A stretch of 64,000 nt of DNA from Monocercomonoides exilis (lineage: Eukaryota > Preaxostyla > Oxymonadida > Polymastigidae), in the NCBI GenBank assembly GCA_001643675.2, contig LSRY02000014.1, positions 312,501 to 376,500 of the forward strand, read 5' to 3'. A model generated the notes under the pieces. It worked only from the letters and a program-made list of their open reading frames with translations. It was not told the DNA's origin and did not search any database. Shown in pieces: positions 31,989 through 44,974 of this stretch. Every line of letters begins with the position of its first letter. Position 1 is the stretch's first letter. The translations under genes and the position numbers were made by a program.

Positions 31989-34750
31989 ATGACATTGACA
32001 AGCCAAACTAATTGCATTGATTTCAACGAAAAGATTGGTGCGACTGGGATCGAAAATGATCCTTTATCGTTTATTGTTTTGCCTGATAGCATAACTCATT
32101 TGCATTTATATGTAGATGAAGACAGCCATTCGTCAAAAATGACAATTTCGGACAAGAATGGGAATCACATTCTGAATGACTCTTTCATCAAATTGAACTC
32201 TTCCAAATCCTTAGTGCATGTTAATAATGCACTGAAAGAAGCGTCCAAGCTTATTTCAGAAGAAAGAAACACTGAATTGGCAAATGAATTATATTCAAAG
32301 CAGAAAGAAATATGGAATCGTCATACATCCACGTTTTTTTGCAAGATTGAAAATGAGAAAAAATCAAAAGAATTAGATAATATGAATAATCGTAATGAAG
32401 CTATTATAGGGAAAGGAAAAGTTCCAAATATTCTTCCTGAAAAGGAACTGAATAGAAAATTTGAAACAAACAATGAAAGAAGAAAAAGCTGTGAAGAAGA
32501 AAAACTTAGAAAAAGCGAAGATAAGGATGAAATTAGAGGATTATTTGATGAATACAGTTTTAAAGACAAACGTGAAAGCTCAATATTGAGAGATCAATTT
32601 TGTCAGCCTGCCTTGAAGGAAATCACAAAAGAAAAGCAAACCACTGAAATGGATAAAGTTAAAGATAGAATTATTTATAGCACATCAGTTTTATCTCCAT
32701 CACAACAAAGCGCCTCCTCAAACAAAGAGACATTAATCGCGGCTCGTTTTCCAGCAACAAAAATGCAACAAAATGGATCAGAGGCATATTCTGCTGCAAT
32801 TTTGGTATCCTCATCGTCTGCATTCGCAAAACCTTCATCTGAAAACTCTTTGCCTTCTTTATGGAAATCATCTGCTTCAACAGACAATGTTTTTTCTCCA
32901 AATTTTAAGCCAAACACATCAACTGCCCAGGAAATTCCACAAACTGCCATGTCATCCTTTGGAAGTGGAGAGAATCCTCTTTTGCAAGCATCCAAGCAAA
33001 TGACAAGCAGAAAACTATCTTCTTCCAGACCTGTTTCACCACCGTCTCGCATCTCTTTCACTCCTCCACCTGTCATCTCCTCTGCACTCCAAATTGCTTC
33101 TCAAGATCAGTTTCCGCTGTCCAATCAGCCAACTTCTACGAGCACAGCTCCTTCCTTCTCCAGTTTTGACTCGACTCCTCACAATTTGTCTTCTAATAAT
33201 AGCAGCGACTCTTTTTATGCTCAGACATTTCCGAAGCAACGCCGGATTTCGTTTTCTCCACCGCCTTCATTTCCTTTCACCGAAAAATTGGCATCTTCCA
33301 CATTACCCACTTCATCTTCTCTTTTGTCTTCATCGTTTCGGTACAAGAGATGCCCTTCTCCCGCCTGCGAGCTTCATTCATCATCATTTCAGACCTCTTC
33401 TTTGAACAATACATCTCCTTTTTCAAACATCTCCCTCCCTTCTGCTCCACAAAGACCTTCCTCAACTTCATTGTCCTCTCCTCCTGCTAAATCAAACACA
33501 GACATTTCTCGCTCGCCTTCTCCTTCTTTTTCTCCGCCTCCTCATTCGCCTTCACCTCCTCCATTGCCATCTGCTCTGTCTTCTTCTACCACTCCTCCAC
33601 TGTCTCCGCTACTGTCTCCTCCGCCTCCCTCTCCTCCTTTTGCTGCTCAAAACAGCATTCTTTTCGAGCCTCCTCCTTCTTTGCCACACGAGCAGTCTGA
33701 AAAGCATTCGCTTTCGCTGTATTCTATTCCTCCTCCTCCTCCCTCGTTTTCAGTTGTTGCTTCTGGAGATTCAAAGAAGGAAATTGACCAAAAAAGTTTG
33801 AGCTCATTTCAATCAACTTCTTCTTCCTCTTCTTCTTTTGCTGCTTCCACTGTTTCCGATTCAGCAAAAGCGCCGTCTTCAGCAAAGGTTCATTTGACTC
33901 TTTCGCCTTTGGCTGTTCCTCCTCCTTCGGCGACTCTGAACAGCCAGCCAAAACGCACTTCTTTTTCTCCGCCTCCGCAGATCATTCCGCTGCCAACTGT
34001 TGTTCCTGCTCTCGAGTCTCCTTCTTTGGTCTCTTCATCTTCGACCCCTGCTTCTTCAAATAGAGAAATAGAAAGTTCAGAATTGCTGACTTCTGCAAAA
34101 ACAAGTTCTTCTCCATCCTTTTTGTCTTCTCGTCCGTCTGCTTTGACAAGTTTGCAAATTGGAAGTGACAATGAATATGTCTTACAATCGACAAATCGAT
34201 ACACTTTTTCTCAGCCAAGTTCTTTTTCATCGTTAACTGCACCACCTGGTTTAGCAGGAACTTCAACTCCAATCAGACATTCAATTCAACCTGCTTCTTT
34301 CTTACCTCCTCCAAAAGCTACAAATGCTGTTGATTCTTCTACTCCTCCTTCAAACTCTTCTCTGTCTGTTTTTTCCTCTCCGTCAAAAGACTCTTCTTTG
34401 GAATCTGCCTCGGCTCAATCTAATTCTATTCACTCGTTCAATTCACCTCCAGTTGCAGCTCCGCCTTCTTCGGAAAAGACTCCGCCGCTGCAAATGCCTG
34501 AGAAGCTTCAGCCTTATCGCTCATTCTTCGCATCACGCCCTGAGACAGCAGAGTGTGCTGACAAAGCTGTTATTCTGATGCTTGAAATGGCAGAAATGGG
34601 AATTAGCACAGAAAAGGTTTGATTTATTTTGCTTGTGTATTTTTTTTAACTGTTGTAAATTGAATATTTCAGATTATTCCGGCAATTCTAAAAGCAAAAT
34701 CCGACAAAAACGTTGCTCTAAGCATTGCACGCGGAGATTACAAAGATTAA
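31989..34750 (+). CDS. Pro/Ser-rich protein with F(S/T)PPP repeats and UBA-like C-terminus
   Basis: Two exons, 31989-34616 and 34673-34750, with a 56-nt GT-AG intron; 901 aa. Residues 1-120 look globular but unfamiliar. Residues 150-230 are highly charged and probably coiled. The middle is Ser/Pro-rich with repeated motifs RISFTPPP, RRISFSPPP, PSFSPPP, RTSFSPPP and SFLPPP. The last 45 residues, completed only by splicing (MLEMAEMGISTEKIIPAIL then KNVALSIARGDY), resemble a UBA/CUE three-helix fold in its L..MG...E..I...L pattern. This would suit a ubiquitin- or SH3/WW-linked scaffold, but no family is recognised and the function is open. Confidence 0.7.
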
Positions 34751-35304
34751 ACTAATATTATGCTTTTAATTCTGTTTATTCTTAAAATTATTTTTTATTG
34801 ACTTTTGAGGATTTTAAAAATCGATAGTTATGTTTTTTACATTTTTCCTTTTATTTTTGAAATTTTAATTTTCTACATTAGAGAAAATTTTTCATTTTAT
34901 AAACACAACAAAATTGTTTCTTTTCTTTCTTTAATTTTTTGTGGTATTTTAATATTCTTTAATTGCTGTATTCTGGCTTAAGAACGATAAAAATCATAAC
35001 AAAAATATAAAAATTCGTGTAAACTGACGACAAGATTAAAAAACCCTGGAAATGTGCCAGAAGAAGCTCTGAGCCTCAAATACTCAAAATAAAAAAGTTA
35101 CAGAAATAGACTTCAAGCCAACATTTCTTCCAAGAAGACTTAAAAAATATCTAATAAATATATATGCGCTGATTCTAAAATGAAAACAAATAATTCGAAA
35201 TTTTATAACATTAAAGTACTTAAACTTCTGTTCAATCAATCAAACAAACAAACAAACAAAAATTACTCAAAACTCTTTTAAAAAATACTTTAATAAAATT
35301 TCAA
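34751..35304. other. Convergent 3' intergenic region
   Basis: AT-rich DNA between two convergent genes, so only 3' ends and polyadenylation signals are expected. A small (CAAA)n run lies near 35240-35262. Nothing else was seen. Confidence 0.5.
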
Positions 35305-38300
35305 TCACATTAGTGAAGAGAACGAAGAAGTTAGCAAGTCGCCAAATTCGACATCAAAGAAATCGGGATTGAAGTCGGCTGAAGGAGAGGCAGATCCTCT
35401 TTCGTCAAATTCGTCAAATGGAGTGGACATCTGATAAGGCTGAGTCTCAGAATCTACCGACATCATCCGCAGCTGGCTTTGAGAGAGAGAAGAAGATTGT
35501 TGGAACTGTTGAGAAGGGAACTGAGAAGCTGAGTGTATGGAAGGTGCATACGATAAAGCATTTGAGAAAGACGAGGTGCTTGAAGATGCAGAGGGAAAGG
35601 AAAAATTTTCCAGTCTGCGACTTTCTGATCTGCTATTTGCTTCATTCTCGTATCCTTCTTCAAAGGAGCCTTGCTCATCGCGAGGATTTTCATAACCTTC
35701 TGATTCATATGGGATCAGAGAATAAGAATAGGAAGCATTGTCAGCGGGAATATACGATAAAGGCATTCCAGCAGTGTTTTGCTGCTGTGCAGGTGCATCA
35801 AACATTTGATAAGCAGAAAGCGGAGGCTGAGTTTGAGAGGCCCCAGTGCTTTGTTGATAACCCATTTGAGTGCGAAACAATTTTGGTACTTGCAGAGGCA
35901 CCGGAGGAACATTTGCGGGAATTGAATGAGCTGACAGAGAGGCAGCAGAAGCGATTGAAGGATGAATGTTAGATGGAAAAGAATCAGATTGATTTAAACC
36001 GAAAGATGGCTGACTTTTCGAAAATGATTGAGGGGTTGATTTTTGTTCCAATTGTGAATTTATTTCAGATGCAGGTGAAACAGCAGGCGAGGTTGATGTT
36101 GAAGTTGAAGGTTGAGTTGAATGAAGAACATTTGACTTTTGAAGTTCTTTTGTATGTGAAATCAAGAAAGGTGTGAAAGGTGATGGGGTAAAGGCATTTT
36201 GCGAAAACGATGAAGATGGTCCATTCTTTTGGAGTGTATTATGAGCTGGAAAATCAGGTAGACTTTTAAACTGACTGCTGCTCGACAGAAAAGAAGCATT
36301 AAGATTTGGTGTTGGATATCCGTACATATTCTGGAATGAAAACGGAGACATAGCAGTTGCAATAGATGGGTAGTTAAATGATTCTGCTTTGTCTGTCTTT
36401 TTTCTTGATGCCTTTTTTGATTTTTTGCCTTCACAAGAAGAATTATTTGTTTCGCTTGATGATGATTCTTCACCATTTTGTTGATCATCGGATTCGTCCT
36501 CATCAACTTTTCTTCGTTTCTTATTTACTCTCTTTTCTGAGTACTTCTTCAGCAATTCTCTCAATATCTTCCTCTTCTTCTTTCGCTTCTCTTTTTCCAT
36601 CTCCTCCTTTTCAAATTGCTCATCTTTTTGAAATTCACTATCTTCATCGTCTTCATCAATGCCAGTCAAAGCATCTGCCATTCCTGCCCTCCTATCTTTC
36701 TGATTATCGTCTTCATCTTCCAGCAGTTTCAATATCTCTTCTTCATCACTGTCAAGTCTGAAATCTGAATCTTCTGTCCGACTTTTCTCTTTCTCTTTCT
36801 TTCTCAGTCTCCTGTTGCTCTGCTTTATTCGCAAAATCACAGCTTCCTCGTCTTCCGTTGCATCTTCATCATCATATGGATTTGCCACAGCCGCAACTTC
36901 TTCTCCAACTTCATGCTCTCTGGTATTTTCTCCTTCAGAATTGCTAACTTGATGGCTTGGTTCTGATGAACTTTCATTTAATGTTTGCTGTTCACCTTTA
37001 GTTTGGTTTCCTTCGATTGAATTGGATGCTGAAAACCCGTTTAATGATGACGAAGGAATTGAATCTTTTAGCGTCGTTGGAGTCGACTGTGTGTTTTTCT
37101 GATTTCGCATTAAACTTGCAAAATGAAGAGATGACTCTTCAATCGATCTAGGCAATGTAATCAATGATGCAGAAAATGAACTTGAAGCTGGAGATGGAGG
37201 AAGATGCGAATAACTTTTTTGGGAAAGAAAATTGTTCCTATTAAAGAAAGGAGAATTAGGTGCATTTGCAAACTTCCCATCATTTGACAAGCTGAAAGAC
37301 GCCTTTTGCTCATTTGATTCATTACGCTCCATTCGTTCGTTTCTTTCGATGTTTCTTTTTGGCCCTCTTGCAGGAAATGGGCTTTCTTCCATCACATTCA
37401 GTTTTCCTGTGTGTATCGCAACAATATCGCCTGGCTTCATCACTTCTTCTAATGGCACTTCAGCAGGCACATTTTTGATAACTAATGAGATGTGCTTGTA
37501 GTGATCCAAGTAAAACCTGACAGTGTTCACAAACTTCTGTGAAAGAAGAGAATGAAGAGGAATTGAAGCAAATGGAAGATTGAAAACGCTTTTTTCATCA
37601 CATTCACTGTGTTCGTTCACGCAATTCTTCATTTCTTTCTCTATTTCGTTTTCTTCATCTTCGTAGTCAGATAAGAACTCTTTCCAAAATTCAATTGCAT
37701 TTTCGAAAGATGGACGAATTGCTTGATCTGAACCAAAATGATTCATCAGCTGAGTAATCACAAAAAATGCTTGAAAAGAAGATCGCAATAAAGAATGTGA
37801 TTTTACAAGAAACACGTTTTGGTCAGAGCAAGAGGTTTGCTGTCCATCTTTCTGATCATCCACGTTATGATCAATATCTTGACTTTCCTTGGAATCAATC
37901 TTTAACTTGTTAGAAGCGTCTTTCTGCTCACTTTTCGTATTTCCTTGTTTACGTCTTGTCAAAAGATACCGGAAAACATAAGCAGGGAAGAGAATTGAAA
38001 AGAAATGAACAGGACCCGTTGCAAAGGATAGAATGCCCGTCTGCCTAAGCTTCTTAAGTACAAGCCGAACAACATCAACAGCAGTAACAAGTGCAGCACT
38101 GTATGCATTCACCAATGGAAAGATGACTGAGGAAAATGCAAGACTAGACAAAAGAAACACATTGACTACTAATTTGGGAGAAGGTGCAGTAATCGATTTT
38201 GAAGAAAAGGAAGGCGGAAGCGGAAGATTTTCAGTTGCATCAGAACCTTTGTCAAGATACTGCGTCATTTCAGACAGAAACGAAGAAAATCCAGTGCGAA

Positions 38301-41300
38301 TGAGAGTTGAAAGTGGTGGAAGTTCTATATTTTGAGAATTCGAACTTGAACTTGATGTTGCAGAACTTTCAATTGTGGATATTTTAATTGGATCTTCCGT
38401 TAAAAGTGATTCCGATGATGGAGTTGATGATGACGACTTATTCTTCGTTGGATTAGCATTTATAGATACTGTGTCAGAATTCTCATCTTTTAAATATGAT
38501 AAATGAGTTGAAGCGCTTTCTTTTACATTGTCATCTTCTTTCTTTGCAGAAACCGTAGAACTCTTCTCCTTTGATTCATTTCCAGTTTTTGAATCTTTCG
38601 TTTCTTCTTCTTTATGTTGCTGTTTTTGTTCTGCGTTTTTTCGAATTTGAAAGATAATCCTATCCAAAACCGTTTCCAGACCTTTCAAAGCAACAACAGA
38701 AGAAGGCGACCTTCTTTGGTAATTTGTAACGCTATCAAAAGATTTTTGAACAAACTCAACTGCGCTTGCAGGAGCTGATGGATGAGTTTGTCTCCATTTT
38801 GAAAAGGAAGATAAGTTAATTGGTATGATTGTCCCTGTACTGCCTAGCTCATTTGAAACAACATCTTCCATTTCTTGAGCATCTTCACCTATTGAAATCG
38901 TTGTTTCATCAGAGTTCTTAGCTGATGAAGGAGAATCAGAAGAAAATTCATTTGCGGAGGAATTAGAAACATCAAATTTTCCAGTGAAAATCTCTGGCTG
39001 TTCTATCAAAAAAGAAGCTTCATACATTTCATCATCAAAAGGTATGAAGCAACCACAATCGCATGTGAACCCTTTTTGCTTAGATTTCTGAGAAGAATCG
39101 AAATTGTTATCTTTTCGTTGATAATTTTCAGTTGTTTTTCTTTCATCAAAGTTTGCTGTAGAATCAGTTGCCACGACAGTAGATGATGCATTTGCTTTTG
39201 CAGAGGGTTCTGTTGAATTGATTGAGTTAACTTTTTCAACTTCATTATCCATTTTTTCCACTTTGGGGGAATTGCTCATGTTTTCTGTATGGGAATCAGC
39301 ATTAATCGAAAAAATATCATTTTGATCGTTTGAATCAGGAAATATATCTTCAAACAAACAGATTTCAGCTGTCACTTTTTTACCAACAGGTATTTTTGGA
39401 TCTTTGCAATAAAGAGAAGAAAGAGGATTAAAGCGCAGAGATGTTGACGTTTTTATTGTTTGTTCTTTTTCATGATTACAAGAAGCTCCATCAATAGATT
39501 TTTCTGTCTCATTCTCTGTCTCTGAATCTGAAACACAAGAAATAATGTCAGTATCGCAATCGCTATCTGGTGTATTGTTGATTTTGTCGAGTATTTGCTG
39601 GATAGCATTATATTCCGATCCTTCTTTCATTTTTTCGTTTGAAATCGCATTTTTGAAATCGGCCTCGTCAATTCCTTCGACGTTATCGGCCAAACAAAGT
39701 AAAGTTTGAGTCTTTTTCGCTCCAAATGAAACTAGCAAATCTTGATAGCGTGAAATTGACCTTATAACAGTCACAAGCTTCAGTTTCGAGAAAGTGAACA
39801 AGTCAGATGGGAAATATTCGTACTGACGCGGTAAAATTGATGTGGTTAAAGATTTGGAATACATTTGTCTTTGAGTTTGAGCGGATGATGATTGTGCAGT
39901 TAAGGAATGATGAATGTGTTGCCCAAAAAAATCGGGATGTGCATGGTGATGAATAGGAGGTGAATGAATATGTTCAATCGGAGTTCCAGAATCTTGTTGA
40001 GATTGTACCGCATTTTGAGTGAGAAAAACCGGAAATTTTAAGTCTTCTTGAAAAGAACGGGTTGCTAATTGCTGATCTTCGCAAATGGTTTTTATTTGCA
40101 TTTCTTTTATTTGATTTTCTGTTCCTTGTTTTTGATTCTTATCAGATTTTGCAGAAGAAGAATCCATTTGTTCGTTCAAATGATCAACATTGGAAAATGA
40201 TTCTTCATCGCCTTTAACACTCTTTTCTGAATTCTGATGATAATCAACGACAGAGCTGGCTTGCTGTTGATCAGACTTTGGATTTTCTTCTTTGCCTTTT
40301 GACTTCGATTCATTTTTACCTCTTTCTTCTCCGGGATTATTCTTATTCTTCTTTTCTCCTTTTGTTATATCATTAAGTGTCCTTCTTCTAATTATTGGCT
40401 TCATCATCAGAAGCAGTAGCGGTGCAAACGACACAAGCATATAATAAGTCGAGTTCAATCCTGAACTCAAAGCAGCTGCTGCGGAAATGTTCGGAGATAA
40501 AGAAAACTTAAACATGCGATACGCTGAAATCATGGCGGAACGAGTCAAATTGTCCATTCTGTATTTGCTAAGAAGTCTCAATGGATTTGATGAAAAAGAA
40601 GGGAGAATTGAAGAACGAGGCTGTAATATTGACGGATTTTCACCATGATTGATTTCAAGAGGTGTTGGTAATGGAAAGAGAACATTTGCTTGAGATAAAT
40701 TGTTCAAATCTTTCACCTTTCTTGATTTCGAACTTTGTGTTCGAGATTGATGCTTACCATCATTTTCATCATTATCCATCGCATCTTCCATGTCAGATGC
40801 TCTTTTGTCAGATGTATCCTCTTCGTTGCAGCTATCTGATTCTTCATAAAAGAAAGAGGAATATTTTTCGTCATTCTTCTCATTTGATGGCTCATCTGTT
40901 TTTAATTTCTCTCTCTCTCTTCGTTCATCACTTGTTTTAAGCATTTCAATTCCAAGTTCAAACTTGCCTTGCTTCAAAGGATTCAAAAATGACTCACTCT
41001 CCTTCACAAACGAATCAGAAAGTTCTGCCAAATCTGTGAATGTGGCAGCATTTGCATCTCTCGTTGCTTCTTTAAGCAAAGAATTGACAGAAATTCCATC
41101 AAGAGTCGAAAAAATTGTTGAGAGGACAGACTGCTTTGAATCAAAGGAAGATAATGTTTGCATTGATGTTGAATTGAATGTGGTAGAAGATTTGCATTCA
41201 AGCGAAGAAAGGCTCGACTCATTTGAAACGCAAGTCACACGTTTCCTTTCTTCGGAATCGAATGTTTTAGTTGCTTCTTCGTGACGAGAGCGCTGGTAAA

Positions 41301-44300
41301 ATAGAGTTGGAAAAAGAGCAGTGAAAAATGAGTCTTTGCTCATATCCTCCAAGCGAATATTGGAATTGTGACTGTCAACTTGATGAGTCGGCTTTCCGTT
41401 AGGAACATAATTTAAAAAATCATTTTTGGTTTTTGAAATCTCATGGTTCTTGGAAGCGTCTTGTTCAGCTGCTCCACTTAAATCCATAATTTTCTCTTGC
41501 TCATTTATCTGCACTCTTCCCTTTGCAATCCCTTCATCCCTCAGAGACGAGAAGCCAATTCGTTCTGGCTTCGTAGATATGTTATATCTTTTTTCTTGAA
41601 GGAGAGCAAATGGAAACCCTTGCTTAAGCTTGTCGTTGTGGATTTTGATACAATGCGCGCATTGAGATTGAGTGATTTGATTTGCCACTTGGAAAAAGAG
41701 GTGTAGACGAGAATTCAGCAGCATAGTCTTCGGAGGCTTTGGATTCGAGAAATTTGTAGGAATAGACGAAATTGAGGTGAACGAAGACAAAGAAGGTGGC
41801 ACATTTGAATTTTGTGGCAAAAATGAATTAGGTTGCTTAACATGAAAAGAATTTTTATCAGATTGCACAGATGATGCTTCTTCTGCTCTATTTTCAGGAA
41901 ATTCAACTGAATGAGAATCAGAACTAAGTGGAGATTTCACATCAATTCCTTCAAAATTCTTCGTTGCTTTCTTCATTTTAGCCAACACACGTTTGTTTTC
42001 GATGTTCATTTTTCTTTTCAGCATTTTTTGGTAAAGAGGATCAGAATGATACAGAGGATATGGAGGATGCTCGTTTTGCCTGAATGAAGAGAAAGTTAAA
42101 TCCGAAGATGAGTGGCGAGAATGTGATCGATCCTGTTCCATCGAATATGATGCATCAGATGGATGCGAAGGGGCATATAATGGCTTCTGCGAAAAAAGAG
42201 ATGGTATGCTCTGTGGAACTGAATAGAAAGTGCATGAAGGATCGTACATATGCTGCAATCTCATCAAACTCGAAGACGGTGATTTGCGATAGAAATTTGG
42301 ATGATGGAATTGCGATGCTTGGTGGAAAGGTGGAATTTGCTCTTGAGGCGTTCCCAAGGCGTCACCTTTGCTGAATAGATTCCTTTGATCATTTTTCTGT
42401 TTATGTAAGAACGAATACTCTCCAACAAATATGTTGCTTCTTTGTTGTACTGCTTGTGCATTATCAGCCATATCTTTTTCACTTATCTGTCCACTTTGAA
42501 TCTGCTTCTGCATTTGCTGCTGCTGTTGTTGCTGGTGCTCCTGCTGCTGTTTCAGCTGCATTTGGTTTTCGATTTCATTTGATATTGATGCAAGCGAGGA
42601 GATGACTTCCACCATTTGAAACGGCTCCTTCTGCGGCCATCGCTGTTGATAACTATCTGTACCAGAAAAGCTGTTGTTTTCATTGATCAGATTTGAAAAA
42701 AGAGAGTCAAACGAAATGTTTGAAGGTGTATGAATAGATGAATTGTCGTGATCAAGCAAGCATTTTGAAGAAGAAGCTGATGACTTTTCATTCGAATTAT
42801 GATTCAGTCTTTTCTTTTCTTCAAAGTCAGCTTTTTTTCCTTTCTCATCATTTTCATTTTCATTTGATTTATTTCCTTCGGTTTCAATTTCTTTTCCTTT
42901 CTCATTTTTCTTTCCGATCCTCATTCTGTCCTTCATCATCTTCAGCCATTCCGGACATCTTTCACGTGAAGGAGAAAGGAACAGCACTCTTTCTGTGGGA
43001 TGAGCAGCAAGCGAATGAATGGGAGAAAAGAGAGAATAAAGATGCATCTCAACAGGAGTAGAGGAAGCAATTATTGACGCAAGGTTTCCAACAGGTGATG
43101 TATTTCGTTTTCGTTTGGAGTGAAAAAAGCGAGCTACAAGAAAAAGCCCTTTAATATATTCAATCAAGAAGCAACCTTCAATCATTGATGTGATTGGTGT
43201 CGAAAGGAACAGCTCGACAGATGCTCGGATCGAAAGCTGTTGAACAAAAGACAGAAATGAGATTGAAGAAAATTGCATTTTTCTGGACGCTTTTGGATTT
43301 GAAGAAGATGAATTATTTACAGATGTTTTTCTTGAAGTTTGATTTTCTGAAGCATCTCTATGTCTTTCTTTTTCTGTAAATTTCTCTTTCTTTTCTGAAT
43401 TTTCCGCAGCTTTATCTTTGATCTCGTTGCCTTCATCCACTTCTTTATCGCCTTCTCTCTCCACTTCGTCCCACAGCTGAAGCCACTCAAGTTTCCTGAG
43501 GATTCGCGCTGCTGATCGCTCGTTTCGCATCACAATTCCCTTCAATCGATCGACGCTTATCGGAAAGTATCCCTGCATTGCTTCAGCTGCTGGATCTGCT
43601 AAGATCGAAGCAATAAGCTTTGCTTGCCTAATACACAGAAGAGCTGTTGCAACGTGACCTACATGCTGAGCCGCCAGAGCTATGATGGCATAGAACTGGA
43701 CGTGCAAGGCATCAAAGTAATGCATCAACAAAGACTCAGCCAGAGTGAAAAAGCGATGAGGCATTCGAGGCAAATGCGGATGTGGTGCAGATGCCCGATG
43801 TTCATGCTTAACAGAAGCTTCCGGCTGAAGATGGGAATCTGAAATGTCTGATTTTTGAGGTGTGACCAACTTGTTCATGAAAGGCTGGCCTATTTGTTCC
43901 GCTCCAGGTGATCCTCTTTCGAAATGATGATGATGTCGATGATGAAGATGATTGAATGATTCCGGGTCACCATCTTTCACAACTGACATCCTTTGATTCC
44001 AAATATCAGCGGCTAATCTTCTTTTAGCATCGTTAATGATTTGCTTCGTTTTAAATGGAAATAATGAAAATAGCGTGAAGTCATCATTGAAAAGTCCATA
44101 GTTTGCGTTCAAAAAGCGTCGGTACACTTCAAGATAAAACAATTTTATCTCTCCAATGCGCAAAAATGGAATTGTGATATCAAACAACCGACCAGGATTT
44201 GGAGTTGGTATAAAATAATTTCTTTGCTGAGCTTGTTCTTGATCGCAAACATGATTCATAGGTTGCTGCTTTTCTTGTTGAATACCAACAACAGTATTTG

Positions 44301-44792
44301 TCGCTGATATGCAATTTGTTGCTGAGTTTACACTTTTTTCCCTTTCATTCGAAAGTGTCAAATCAATATTTGAATTATTATCTGATCCTTTTTGCTCTTT
44401 ATCTGATGATGGTTTGCTTGTCTTTGAACATAAATTAAAAGAAGGCACTGTACAATAATAAAATTAGAACTGGAAAATATCAAAACATCCCAACCTTGCT
44501 TCGAAGGCCCTCGTTTCTTGACTTGAATTGTTCTTGTGCATGGTATTTCTTTTATTATGCAAGACATACACGGATTCTTTCTGAAGCGATAAACATGATA
44601 AATTTAAAACGGGCAAATAATGGAGTGCAATTCAATGATAAATACAAACCCGTCGCATTTTATTTTCCTAATTTTTATGAATTTCATCCATAAAGCTATA
44701 ATTTTAAAAAATATAAAGATATTTGCATACTTTTTACGACAGTAATCGCAAGAGTGTGGTAAGTTAGATTTTCCTGTTGGTGGTTCTTTCAT
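35305..44792 (-). CDS. Giant Zn2Cys6 binuclear-cluster transcription factor
   Basis: Four exons: 44792-44731, 44667-44650 (18 nt), 44580-44495 and 44447-35305; introns 63, 69 and 47 nt; 3,102 aa. Splicing assembles a perfect Zn2Cys6 domain with Cys at 15, 18, 25, 31, 34 and 41 (C-x2-C-x6-C-x5-C-x2-C-x6-C). It has the usual basic loop (CRKKKIKC) and a basic linker after it (KKRGPSK), as in Gal4-type DNA-binding proteins. Two of the three introns interrupt this domain. Downstream are helical regions near residues 150-370, a His-rich stretch, poly-Gln (about 650) and long acidic/Ser tracts. The C-terminus (NPDFFDVEFGDLLTSSF) resembles an acidic activation domain. I infer a nuclear, sequence-specific regulator. 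It is divergent from the Trk gene. Confidence 0.85.
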
Positions 44793-44974
44793 TAAATACC
44801 ATTTATGTTTTATTTGAATTTATAACGGGTAAGGTTTCTTTCATTTCTTTCTTTTGAAACAGCTATTCATGAAATGTAACTATATAATATTAGAAATCTT
44901 TCTTTTTCATTTAATCATTTGGATCATAATTACCGCAATAAAAGTTAAGAATTATTTATTCTTTAAATTAGTGA
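44793..44974. promoter_or_regulatory. 182-bp bidirectional promoter between Zn2Cys6 and Trk genes
   Basis: Only 182 bp separate the two start codons, so both promoters and both 5' leaders must fit here. It is AT-rich with TATA-like stretches (tataatatt near 44882). Isolated CGG and CCG triplets occur near 44826 and 44933, but their spacing does not match a classic Zn2Cys6 site. Confidence 0.6.

Noticed and set aside
44820-44940. CGG and CCG triplets as a Zn2Cys6 autoregulatory site
   Set aside because: They are about 105 bp apart, while known sites have triplets 0-20 bp apart; chance is likely.
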